From positions 58,264-122,263 of the forward strand of contig NZ_JAJOIL010000022.1 in NCBI RefSeq assembly GCF_021209385.1: DNA of 64,000 bases, read 5' to 3'. Each line of letters begins with the position of its first letter. Position 1 is the first letter of the stretch. Positions 8,749 through 17,840 of this stretch are shown piece by piece. The notes beneath the pieces were generated by a model that worked only from the letters and a program-made list of their open reading frames with translations, ran no database searches and was not told where the DNA came from. The translations under genes and the position numbers were made by a program. Source of the stretch: Seleniivibrio sp. (GTDB lineage: Bacteria; Chrysiogenota; Deferribacteres; Deferribacterales; Geovibrionaceae).

Positions 8749-9590
8749 AAAATATTGCTATTATCTATCGCTAATCTTAACTCGGGCATGTACTCCCAAA
8801 TGTATGAAAGATGATACTGAATTCTTGAGCCAACAATACAACCAGCTTTAAGCCGTTCTTCTGGTTTATGTTCAACGACTATTGCAGACAATACACATTT
8901 CTTTTCTTTAGTTGCGTCATCTACTATAATTCTTGACATTGATCCTCCGCTTAGTCCATTTGGCTTAAACATTGTTCGTTGTTCAGAATTTTTAATGGCA
9001 TATTTTTTATAAACAGTAGCCAGATGTGTTTTTCTATTAATATCATATACATCATATGAACCATGACTTTCTGATGTATTAAAATGAATGCCATTTGCGA
9101 TACAACGATCATAAGTCGGTCTGGATAATTTTGAAATTAGATAGCCGCTTATAAAATAAGTGCTATTTTCGTCATGCCGACCAGTATCAACATCGTCAAG
9201 CATCAAAGCATTTTTTTTCAATTCTTCAGGAATATCTGTTAAAAAATAACATACTGCGGCATCAATATTGTCATCTTCATGAGTGCCTGATTGCCCATCT
9301 AAAGATGAGAACCAATCACTTTTTTGGATTTCAAAAATTGGCTCAGTTTTAAGTGCAATACCAATGTTGCTAGTGTAAACATGTGCGGCTGTGAAAAGGA
9401 AATAATGGCTTAATATGTTAAATAGTACCCCTGATCCAATTAATTCAGGTTTTTTCATTTTATGGCATTTAAATAATGCAACTGTAGCATTTTGTATTCT
9501 CTCGGTTAAAGGGAATAATGCATTAATTTCTTGATCATGAAGTTCAATGTCAGATATTAGTTTTTTATCTTTTAAGTTAAATTTTTTCAC
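8745..9590 (-). CDS. Trypsin-like serine protease-fold protein
   Basis: TAAHV (His), DDNIDAAV (Asp) and GLSGGSM (Ser) arranged as a trypsin-like triad; tail-to-tail 4-nt overlap with the AlbA_2 gene. Confidence 0.6.
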   Translation of the reverse strand: MKKFNLKDKKLISDIELHDQEINALFPLTERIQNATVALFKCHKMKKPELIGSGVLFNILSHYFLFTAAHVYTSNIGIALKTEPIFEIQKSDWFSSLDGQSGTHEDDNIDAAVCYFLTDIPEELKKNALMLDDVDTGRHDENSTYFISGYLISKLSRPTYDRCIANGIHFNTSESHGSYDVYDINRKTHLATVYKKYAIKNSEQRTMFKPNGLSGGSMSRIIVDDATKEKKCVLSAIVVEHKPEERLKAGCIVGSRIQYHLSYIWEYMPELRLAIDNSNIF

Positions 9591-9799
9591 TGTAGCTTAT
9601 TTCTCCGCCATATACGCTTAATAGGTCGTATTGATGATAATTAAGTACGCATTTTTTGTTTTTAAGTTTCTCAAATGACCACTTTGAATTATACTACAAT
9701 AAATGTTACTTCAAGCAGATATTGTTGCTGCTTCAAAAATGCTTCAAATTAATTTGAAGTAAGTTGATAAATAAGCATAATTTTCTTTGTATCGGTTTT

Positions 9800-9824
9800 C
9801 TACGGATCAAAAGGTTAGGAGTTC
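9800..9824 (+). repeat. att-like remnant: 25-nt copy of the tRNA-Arg anticodon/variable region
   Basis: ctacggatcaaaaggttaggagttc identical to the tRNA-Arg 3' half; separated by 49 bp from the T-arm/acceptor copy. Confidence 0.85.
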
Positions 9825-9873
9825 AAAAACAGCGACACTATTTTATGGAGCTGTTTCTGCTCCGAGCCTGCTG

Positions 9874-9934
9874 GAATCTCTTCAGGCGCGTGAATAGAAT
9901 CCGAGGTACTGTAAGTATCTCGGATTTTTTTATG
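9874..9934 (+). repeat. att-like direct repeat, copy R (tRNA-Arg 3' end + terminator)
   Basis: 61 nt identical to 7165..7225. Confidence 0.85.
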
Positions 9935-10136
9935 TAAGTAAAAAACGTTTCTTTTGTTCTTTATGCGTATGTTTTATTTAGTTATAGGGTAGAAATTAGA
10001 TATAAAATAAGAATTCGTATATTTGACATAAGGTTTAACATTTAGAATTGTTGATTCAATATGAAATAGACTAGCCTAAAAAGTTGAGTGAGAAATAAGG
10101 CTAGTCTATCCGATAATAATAAAACTATTGCGCTGA

Positions 10137-10490
10137 CTAAGGCATTTGCAATGAAAAAGTATGGTGGCATGCCTCATTACAATAAAGCGTAGGAGTTTTA
10201 TGCGCAGTGTGGCATAATGTACATCTCAGTGAACCGGCATGAGAGTTATGCGGTGAAACAGTGTAGCTTTTTCCGTGCGAGTCGCTAAATGTTAAGACTT
10301 TAGAATCGGTCATGTCGCCGTGACAATTTCTGCAGGCGCTTTGAGGAGCTTGTTTTTCAGGTGTTGCTGTCCCGTGGCAATCCAAACACTGCAAATTGGA
10401 GTGGGATCCTCTTACATCTTTACTGAAAGAGATGGAGCTGAAACTAATACATAATGTTAGAGCCAGAAAAATAATTGTGATAATTTTCAT
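10137..10490 (-). CDS. Small periplasmic multiheme cytochrome c (tetraheme, flavocytochrome c partner)
   Basis: Signal peptide; CLDCH, CRNCH, CTLCH and CNEACH motifs. Confidence 0.8.
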   Translation of the reverse strand: MKIITIIFLALTLCISFSSISFSKDVRGSHSNLQCLDCHGTATPEKQAPQSACRNCHGDMTDSKVLTFSDSHGKSYTVSPHNSHAGSLRCTLCHTAHKTPTLYCNEACHHTFSLQMP

Positions 10491-10561
10491 GTTTATTCTC
10501 CAATATTTTTGAGGAGCATAACATGTTGGTAGATATAATCTACACACTTGTGTCGGTAGAA

Positions 10562-11260
10562 TTATGCTAAACTTTCAATTTCATTGAATAGTTTTTTATA
10601 AATAATTATTGAATTCCTGCCCGTTGAGATGTACCCCATGCTGCGCCATTTTGGAAGCAAGCGTTCAATTGTCCTTATAGTGGTGTGCATTATGTAGCTC
10701 ATTTCCGCATATGATAGCTTAAGTGGTATTTCGACTAAAGGCATTGTGGAGATATCATCGTAGAAGCTCTCGGCAAGGGCTTTTAGAAAATATGCCAAGC
10801 GCTGCGGCGTATCGCATGTAAACATACAGCACATAGCATCAAAATCGCTTGTTACAGCTTTTTTACAATATTTTACCATTTCATCTTTTAAGTCTTTTTC
10901 CGTTATGCCGTCGAATTGACTTTTGGTCATAGTGAAGATATCTGATTTCCGAAGCGCCAGTATAATGTCACCGGAGTTATCTATTTCAAGATAGTGCAGA
11001 TAGTTTACCATTCTTCCAGGCAAAACAATGCTCATTGCATAAGGCTTGTTTACGCAATATGTTTTGTACGCCTGTCCTAAAAGACCTGAATCAATATAAA
11101 TTAGTTTTTCAGTGTTGGAAAATAATGCTGTTTCGTCATTTCCTGAGATAACTTGATTTTTCCTAATAGAAATCTTTTTGCCATTTTTTTTAAAAATATT
11201 TTTTAACGATTGTGGCAATTCAGGAATCACCCACGGTGTTGTTTTATAATATTTTCCCAT
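10562..11260 (-). CDS. Crp/Fnr-family transcriptional regulator
   Basis: cNMP-like domain followed by HTH (LKLSYAEMSYIMHTTIRTIERLLPKWRSMGYIS). Confidence 0.75.
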   Translation of the reverse strand: MGKYYKTTPWVIPELPQSLKNIFKKNGKKISIRKNQVISGNDETALFSNTEKLIYIDSGLLGQAYKTYCVNKPYAMSIVLPGRMVNYLHYLEIDNSGDIILALRKSDIFTMTKSQFDGITEKDLKDEMVKYCKKAVTSDFDAMCCMFTCDTPQRLAYFLKALAESFYDDISTMPLVEIPLKLSYAEMSYIMHTTIRTIERLLPKWRSMGYISTGRNSIIIYKKLFNEIESLA

Positions 11261-11394
11261 ATTGATACCTCAACATTAGTTTACACCACTAATTATAATA
11301 TATCTCAAAATAATTTTATGGCATCCGACACCAGTGGGTATTAATTCAGTTTTAACTGCTTTATTTTCGATTATTCTAATCCTAGGAGGAAAAG

Positions 11395-12933
11395 ATGAGA
11401 AAGTTCTTACTGTTTTTATGTATGCTTTTTGCCTTATTTGGTAACGCGTTCGCGCAGAAACAATACGATACCGAGCTGGTTGTTGTTGGATCAGGAGTTG
11501 CCGGCTTGACAGCAGCAGCGTATGCGTCTGACCAAGGTGTCAAAACAATTCTTCTTGAAAAACTGCCCAACGTTGGTGGTCAGCTTATTATCATTGAAGG
11601 TACTTTCGCTGTTGGAACAAAAACCCAGCGTCAGGACATGGTTGGTCTTACAAAAGATGAAGCTTTCAACCAGATTATGGATTATTCAGGTTGGAGGGCA
11701 AATGCGGCTTATAACAAAAAATATGTTGATAATTCTGCAAGTACCCTTGAATGGCTTCAGAAAAAAGGTGTGGAAATGGAGGGAGTTACAACAGATACTC
11801 CCGACGGAAACAGGGTCTACCATATGTATAAGAGTGGATTCCCCGGTAAAAACTATATAGACAGTATGATGAAAGTTATCAAAGAAAATAACAATATTGT
11901 CTTGACTGAAACACCTGCAAAATCACTTATTACCGATAAAAAAGGTAATGTAACCGGCGTAATAGCTGAAAATGCTGACGGAGAAGAAATCCGAGTTAAT
12001 GCCAAAGCTGTACTTCTTGCAACAGGCTCTTTTGTAAATAATGCAGAAATACTCCAAAAGTATAATCCTGAGCTTGTTAAAGGCATCAAACACATTTCAC
12101 CTCTCAAAAATATGGGAGATGGCATTGTAATGGGACAAAAAATAGGCGCTGATGTTGCAAACATGAATACCATGATATTTGAGAGCGCTGTTCCGGTTAA
12201 CATGGACTATCACGAGATACACGATAACCCTGCAAGACTTGATGCTTATATGATTCTGAAAACACCGTCAATATGGTTGAATAAAAATGGTAAAAGATTC
12301 GTGAATGAAGCTCTTTCCGGTGATTACACTGTAGTTTCAAACTCTCTTGTGGCTAATGGCAGTGAGCTTGTTGTGATCATGGATGAGGAAATAAGAAAAG
12401 ATATTATGTTTGGAGCAGGTTCACACGCTAATTACTTTACTCTTTATGACCGTGGTCAGCTTGTCAAACATTTTGACGAAGCAGTTCAAGACGGTATGAA
12501 AAAAGGATACGCATTTAAAGCCAACTCAATTGAAGAGCTTGCCAAAAAAATGAATATGGATGTAGCGATTGTTAAAGCATCTGTAGAAAGATATAACAAA
12601 CTTGCCGAAAAGGGCGAAGATGTTGATTTTGGTAAAGATGTAGAACAATTGAAACCCATTACACATGCACCCTATTATGGTTTTATAGGTATGAATACAA
12701 TTTGTGATGCCGCCGGTGGTCTGAAAATCGATGAAAATGCACAAGTTATTAATACTGAAGGCTATAATATTCCTGGACTTTATGCTGCCGGCGCGACTAC
12801 TGGTGGTATGTATGGCACTAATTATCCTTATATTATGCCTGGATATGCAAGCGGTTCAGCTATGAATGCAGGTCGTTTTGCCGTTGAGCATGTGATGAAA
12901 ACTATTCTTCATAGACAAGTAAAAAGCTTTTAA
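11395..12933 (+). CDS. Flavocytochrome c / fumarate-reductase-family FAD protein (exported)
   Basis: Signal peptide; VVVGSGVAGLTAAAYASDQG Rossmann motif; LNKNGKRFVNE; GLYAAGATTGGMYG. Confidence 0.85.
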   Translation: MRKFLLFLCMLFALFGNAFAQKQYDTELVVVGSGVAGLTAAAYASDQGVKTILLEKLPNVGGQLIIIEGTFAVGTKTQRQDMVGLTKDEAFNQIMDYSGWRANAAYNKKYVDNSASTLEWLQKKGVEMEGVTTDTPDGNRVYHMYKSGFPGKNYIDSMMKVIKENNNIVLTETPAKSLITDKKGNVTGVIAENADGEEIRVNAKAVLLATGSFVNNAEILQKYNPELVKGIKHISPLKNMGDGIVMGQKIGADVANMNTMIFESAVPVNMDYHEIHDNPARLDAYMILKTPSIWLNKNGKRFVNEALSGDYTVVSNSLVANGSELVVIMDEEIRKDIMFGAGSHANYFTLYDRGQLVKHFDEAVQDGMKKGYAFKANSIEELAKKMNMDVAIVKASVERYNKLAEKGEDVDFGKDVEQLKPITHAPYYGFIGMNTICDAAGGLKIDENAQVINTEGYNIPGLYAAGATTGGMYGTNYPYIMPGYASGSAMNAGRFAVEHVMKTILHRQVKSF

Positions 12934-13044
12934 TAGCAAAAGACTTGTTTTTTAAAGACTACATAGAGGCAGATTACATCTGCCTCTATTACAAAACAGC
13001 AGAAAGCATGAAATAGAATATTTAAAAATATTCAGGGAATATTT

Positions 13045-14256
13045 ATGCATGATACTGAAGTAATCCCATTTGTGCGAAATAAGTCAGCTGGTATATTGGA
13101 TTATAAAATTTTTATAGTCTTGTTTTCTGTTAATTTTTTGATAACGCTCAGTTTCGGAATGCTAAATACCTTTCTCCCTATATTTTTAACAGAGAATGGT
13201 TACAGCAGTGTTATGCTTGGAGCAGTTGTTTCTTCCTATTGGTTATCAAAGTTCTTTTTCAGTGCAGTTATGGGGTTTCTTGTCGATTTCGTTCATAGGA
13301 AATGGTCTATGGCTATTTCTCTCATATTGTTTGTTTTGCTTTCTTTGTTTTGTTTTGAAATACATAATTTTGCTGCCATATTTATTGCAAGGTTAATACA
13401 GGGTATTCTCTTTGCATTATTTCAGCCGTTGATATTTTCAATCTTGTGTGACAGTATTGATATTGATAAAGCTGCTTCCGCCATGGGAACTTTTGATATT
13501 TCCTTTTACAGTGCTGTTTGTATAAGCCCTTTTTTGGGCGGACTGGTAAAGGAGTCATTTGGTTACTATGGAATGTGCAATCTGATTCTTATACTGACGG
13601 TATGTTCAGTTCTTTTATGGTTATTAGTTGGAAAATCAGGACAACGGCATAGCCAGCAAATAAGTAAATGTATTAATAAGTTTAAAGTAACAGATGTTAA
13701 TTTCAGATTGTCCGCTCTGTGTCTCTTTCTGTTTAACAAAGGCTTTATGACGTCAATGATGATAACGGTAACGCCTATTATGTTGGCAGTGAAATATAAC
13801 CTGAATCCATCAGCAATAGGCATTATTCTATCACTTTCATCAATATCCATGATTGTATTTTTAAGGATTGCAGGAAGGTTAGCGGAATTGATTAATGTTC
13901 AGACACTTATGATAATCGGCAGCATGCTGGTGTCTTTGCTGTATTTTGTTATTCCGAATATTCCTGTTAAGGCGATGATCTATATTTTTATTTTGACCGG
14001 AATATTTAATGCGACATCACAGCCTGCCAGTAAATCAGTTCTGGTTATTGAAGGTAATAAAATTGGGCAAGGCTTTGCTAATGGTGTTAGCAACACATGT
14101 ATGAGCTTAGGTCTTATGTTAGGTCCTGTGGCAGGTTCTTCTATTATCAGTAAGTCAAATTTTGAAAATGCTTACTATTTTACAGGGATCTTAAGCATCG
14201 TGTTACTTGTCGCATCCACATTACTTTTCAAGCTCGCAGATAGGTTCAGTTCGTAA
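13045..14256 (+). CDS. MFS transporter
   Basis: 403 aa, about 12 hydrophobic segments, MFS motif region (DFVHRKW). Confidence 0.8.
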   Translation: MHDTEVIPFVRNKSAGILDYKIFIVLFSVNFLITLSFGMLNTFLPIFLTENGYSSVMLGAVVSSYWLSKFFFSAVMGFLVDFVHRKWSMAISLILFVLLSLFCFEIHNFAAIFIARLIQGILFALFQPLIFSILCDSIDIDKAASAMGTFDISFYSAVCISPFLGGLVKESFGYYGMCNLILILTVCSVLLWLLVGKSGQRHSQQISKCINKFKVTDVNFRLSALCLFLFNKGFMTSMMITVTPIMLAVKYNLNPSAIGIILSLSSISMIVFLRIAGRLAELINVQTLMIIGSMLVSLLYFVIPNIPVKAMIYIFILTGIFNATSQPASKSVLVIEGNKIGQGFANGVSNTCMSLGLMLGPVAGSSIISKSNFENAYYFTGILSIVLLVASTLLFKLADRFSS

Positions 14257-14295
14257 TGTTTTTTGATCGATAGTAAAAAAATGGAGGTCTTTCGC

Positions 14296-15645
14296 ATGAA
14301 AGCAAAATCTAAAGTATTTACAATATTACTTATAATATGTAGTTTCCCGATAGTGGCACTTGCAAATGATATAGAAAAAAAGTCTCCGATATCCGTTAGT
14401 GGAAAGGTTAGTGTTTTTAGCCGTTACACAAACAATCCCTATTTTGGGGCAGAAGATAGCCGGCTCGGCTATACCCCGGACAAAATATATAGTGAAATAG
14501 CTGCAACAGTTGCAGTAACCGGAGAGCAAAAAACAGATTTGGGTCTTGTTACCGGTCAGGTTGGCGCATATTTTGGAAAAACCATAGGGGATGATTTCTA
14601 CGGGCAAATGAAAAGCAATACAAACAATGCCTGGGAAGCTGCCGGATATGATTCTGAAGCTGATGAAGTGCTTTTGAATCAGGCTTGGATAAAGCTTGGT
14701 AATGCGTTCAGCACAAATTTTGATATTACTGTAGGCCGTCAGGATATAGCCCTTGAAAAAGGTTTTGTTGTATGGGGCAATCCAAGGCTTGAAACAGCAG
14801 CTTGGACTAATTTCCAACAAAGTTTCCCATTTGCGGTGAGAGTTGACCATAAAACCGATGACCTTCTTATAACAGCACTTTTTGCGCAAGCTGAAAGATA
14901 CAGCGCAGGTGCTTTTGAGAACGATGTTAAACTTTATGGCGCAAACGTACATTATGACTTTAATGACAGTGCTTATATTTATGGTTCTGTTTTTAAAAAA
15001 GATGAACCTTCGCTGGGAGAAACATCATCAATGATTGATGACCGGGAGAATGATACTGTCAGCTATGATCTTGGTCTCGATATGAAGATTAACAGAGTCC
15101 AGATAGAATTTGAAGGAGCATATCAAACCGGCGATGTTAAAACACTGACTGATAAATTTGATAGAGAATCTTATGCTTACTGGGGGGCTTTGACATATAA
15201 CTTTCCTGTTGCTCTTAACCCTTATGTAAGAAGTTCATATTACTATTTCTCAGGCGATGATGCGAATTCTTCCGACGTCGAAGCTTATGACCCTATGTTT
15301 TCAGGGTTTTCAGGCTGGAACAAATTTTATATCGGTGAATTTGTAGGAGAAAATCAGCTTGTAAATTCAAACAAAGAATCAATTGTTCTCGAAACAGGCT
15401 TTTCTCCTGTTGAAAAGGTTAATTTAGCATTTATGTATATCATCCATAACCTTGCCGAGAAAAATACAGAAGGTAACAAACACTGGGCTGATGAGATAAA
15501 TGTAATAGCAGATTACTTTTTAAGTGAAACAATATATGTTCATGGCGGACTTGGGTATGCAATGCCTAACGACGCAGCTGAAGATGCTTATGGAAGTAAT
15601 GATGATGGGTTTTTTGCTCAAGCACAAGTCGTGTTTAATTTTTAA
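14296..15645 (+). CDS. Outer-membrane porin-like beta-barrel protein
   Basis: Signal peptide (MKAKSKVFTILLIICSFPIVALA), alternating beta-strand pattern, terminal aromatic residue (QAQVVFNF). Confidence 0.7.
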   Translation: MKAKSKVFTILLIICSFPIVALANDIEKKSPISVSGKVSVFSRYTNNPYFGAEDSRLGYTPDKIYSEIAATVAVTGEQKTDLGLVTGQVGAYFGKTIGDDFYGQMKSNTNNAWEAAGYDSEADEVLLNQAWIKLGNAFSTNFDITVGRQDIALEKGFVVWGNPRLETAAWTNFQQSFPFAVRVDHKTDDLLITALFAQAERYSAGAFENDVKLYGANVHYDFNDSAYIYGSVFKKDEPSLGETSSMIDDRENDTVSYDLGLDMKINRVQIEFEGAYQTGDVKTLTDKFDRESYAYWGALTYNFPVALNPYVRSSYYYFSGDDANSSDVEAYDPMFSGFSGWNKFYIGEFVGENQLVNSNKESIVLETGFSPVEKVNLAFMYIIHNLAEKNTEGNKHWADEINVIADYFLSETIYVHGGLGYAMPNDAAEDAYGSNDDGFFAQAQVVFNF

Positions 15646-15659
15646 CCTCCTTTAGTTTT

Positions 15660-15682
15660 GCGGCGGATATGAAATCCGCCGC
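15660..15682 (+). terminator. Terminator after the porin gene
   Basis: gcggcggatatgaaatccgccgcattctttc. Confidence 0.6.
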
Positions 15683-15745
15683 ATTCTTTCATAATCTTGG
15701 TCATAATTCGTTAATTTGGAGATGTTTCTGTACTAAGAATACTGT

Positions 15746-15765
15746 AATCTTTTCAGGCGCGTGAA
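15746..15765 (+). repeat. Third tRNA-Arg 3'-end remnant
   Basis: aatcttttcaggcgcgtgaa vs aatctcttcaggcgcgtgaa (1 mismatch). Confidence 0.6.
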
Positions 15766-15958
15766 ATTATAAAAAAGGAAACCGAAAGACTGCTTTTATT
15801 GTTTCAACTGTTCAAAATTTCTTAGAACTATATCAATTAAAGCCTATCCGGCAATGTCATCTGTATTTTGATTAAGATATTATCAATACAATTATGAAAT
15901 TTACTCAACGAATAATTTATGATAACCTTTGGTATACTTTTAACATATCAGGTGCTTG

Positions 15959-16852
15959 ATGGATTCAGGAATCGTTCAAACAGAAAAGATCGCTAAGAAA
16001 ATTAATATATTTTTTAAAAGTATTTATCTGCTGTTCTTGGTGCTGCTCATAATGGTCATGTGGACAGAATACAAATTCAGCTTTGTCAGTCTGATTATGG
16101 CTCTTTTTACAGTGGTTACACTTCTGGCCGCTTTGGCATCTCCCGCAGGATATCAAACTGCTGTTTTTGCAGATAAACCAAGCGTTTTTAAGACTTTTCT
16201 TACTATCTTTGTTTATTATTCGGCGCTGTCGTTTAACTCGCTCATGGCTTTAACTCCTCTTGATCCTGAACTCACCTCTGTACGTTTTCCCATGATGCTG
16301 TCTTTTTTGTTTACCATAGGAATCATATTGCCATATTGCCTGACTGAGATAACCGTGAGTATGTTACATCGGTTTTTTATTTTGATTTATTCATTTGTTA
16401 TTTCTGTATTAATTATGGCATTCATCGTAGAAAATCGTAGCCTTTCATACCTGTTTGTACTTATAGGATTTTTGTTGACATCGGCATTGGCGGTCTGGGT
16501 TGAAGCAAGAAGAAGAAAGGCTTCAATGCAACCACATAATACCGAAACCGATACCGCTTTGGCTTCGCAAGAGCAGGAGCAGAAAACTGAAGCGCAACCG
16601 AAAAAATATGAAACAGTATATTTCAGATATTTAGACCCCCAGAATAAGACGATGACGATGAGAACTGTGGAAATAGATATGTCCGAGATAGAGGTAACTA
16701 TAAACGATAACGGGATGATACACGGTTATTGCGAGCTTACCAACTCATTCTGCGAGTTTAAGCTGGCGGACATTATCGGTTCGGTTATAGAGGTCAGCAC
16801 AGGCAGACAAGTGGCGGCAGGCAGCGGCATAGAACCCGAAGCGGTCAGCTGA
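15959..16852 (+). CDS. Membrane protein of unknown function, several TM helices plus a soluble C-terminal domain
   Basis: 298-aa ORF with hydrophobic segments then a charged C-terminal domain (YETVYFRYLDPQNKTMTMRTVEIDMSEIEV). Confidence 0.6.
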   Translation: MDSGIVQTEKIAKKINIFFKSIYLLFLVLLIMVMWTEYKFSFVSLIMALFTVVTLLAALASPAGYQTAVFADKPSVFKTFLTIFVYYSALSFNSLMALTPLDPELTSVRFPMMLSFLFTIGIILPYCLTEITVSMLHRFFILIYSFVISVLIMAFIVENRSLSYLFVLIGFLLTSALAVWVEARRRKASMQPHNTETDTALASQEQEQKTEAQPKKYETVYFRYLDPQNKTMTMRTVEIDMSEIEVTINDNGMIHGYCELTNSFCEFKLADIIGSVIEVSTGRQVAAGSGIEPEAVS

Positions 16853-16901
16853 TAAAAAAAGCTGTTCCGGCTTGAAAGCCGAAACAGCCTTATAAGAATA
16901 C

Positions 16902-17612
16902 TTATTTTGAGTTTTTTTCAGCCATTAATTGTCTGGCTTTCTCTTTGTAGGAGGACATGGCAACTGTTTTTGTAACATTTTCCAGTGTTGCCTCCGGTAT
17001 GCTCTCACGAATTTCCTGATAAGCCTGATTTTTTGCTTTGGCGCTGGCAAATGCCTCTTTGGCGGTATCAAGCGATACCCCTTCATTGGAGATCCGGTTG
17101 CGCCTGTTTTGTATTTGTGCAATGACGTCCGCTGTTTTTAATGCCGCGATTCCTGTTTCCATTTCATCTTCAAGCTTTTTAAGCGATTCGGTTGCTTCCT
17201 GCAGTATTGCAAGCACATTATCGTATTCCTTTTGAATAGGAGCGATATTGTCATCTATTTCTTTGATCTTCGTGTCAAATTTATCAATGTACATGAGTAT
17301 TTTTGCAGCGTATTCCTCGTCCTCGGCATCAATATTGCCGTCTCCGTTAAAATCCCCGCCTGATTTAAGGATCAGATCAAAATCTTTATGAAGTTTATCT
17401 TTTCCTGTCTCCGCAGTTTCCTTATCCTGATTAAGCATGTAAATCCGACCTTTAAGCTCGGTGGCCATGTTTTGCAGTTCCAGTATCTTTTCTCTTTCCG
17501 CCATTATAGACGCTCTGTAAACGGCTTCGGGATTACTTTTTTCCAAATCTGTAACAACGGCATCTGAATGTCCTTTAACGATTTGAAGCATTCTTTTAAC
17601 CAGACCGTACAT
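16902..17612 (-). CDS. PspA/IM30-like coiled-coil protein with inserted EF-hand-like loop
   Basis: 236 aa, long amphipathic coiled coils; DFNGDGNIDAEDEE matches the DxNxDGxIDxxDxE EF-hand/dockerin loop. Confidence 0.5.
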   Translation of the reverse strand: MYGLVKRMLQIVKGHSDAVVTDLEKSNPEAVYRASIMAEREKILELQNMATELKGRIYMLNQDKETAETGKDKLHKDFDLILKSGGDFNGDGNIDAEDEEYAAKILMYIDKFDTKIKEIDDNIAPIQKEYDNVLAILQEATESLKKLEDEMETGIAALKTADVIAQIQNRRNRISNEGVSLDTAKEAFASAKAKNQAYQEIRESIPEATLENVTKTVAMSSYKEKARQLMAEKNSK

Positions 17613-17745
17613 ACTTCCCTCCAGAGTTTTTTATAGGCATATGTTACTAGCAGACCTTGTTTTTGTAAAGATGTTTAAGTGTAAACAGAATTTGAATTTT
17701 TTGAAAAGCAGACGCCATTCGTCTGTGGTTTGTCTGTCTGTCTCG

Positions 17746-17784
17746 AAATCTGATACCAACCGATAGTCCGGTTCTGTTACTTGT
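17746..17784 (+). promoter_or_regulatory. 24-bp-spaced direct-repeat operator upstream of flavocytochrome c
   Basis: AAATCTGATACCAACCGATAGTCCGGTTCTGTTACTTG; CTGATAC at 17750 and CTGTTAC at 17774. Confidence 0.55.
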
Positions 17785-17840
17785 CCGTAGAGCCTTAGTG
17801 CGACACCTTAAGAATATTAAATCTTGAAAGCGGAGGATTA

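Noticed and set aside
10543-11343. Candidate Crp-like operator pair CCGACAC(C)AGT near 10555 (reverse) and 11327
   Set aside because: Only two short imperfect matches; too weak to report as a site without more copies.
14326-14952. Large antisense ORFs (for example 14326..14952 -, 31795..32418 -, 49660..50448 -)
   Set aside because: Entirely antisense to well-supported CDSs with clear family motifs; compositional shadow ORFs.
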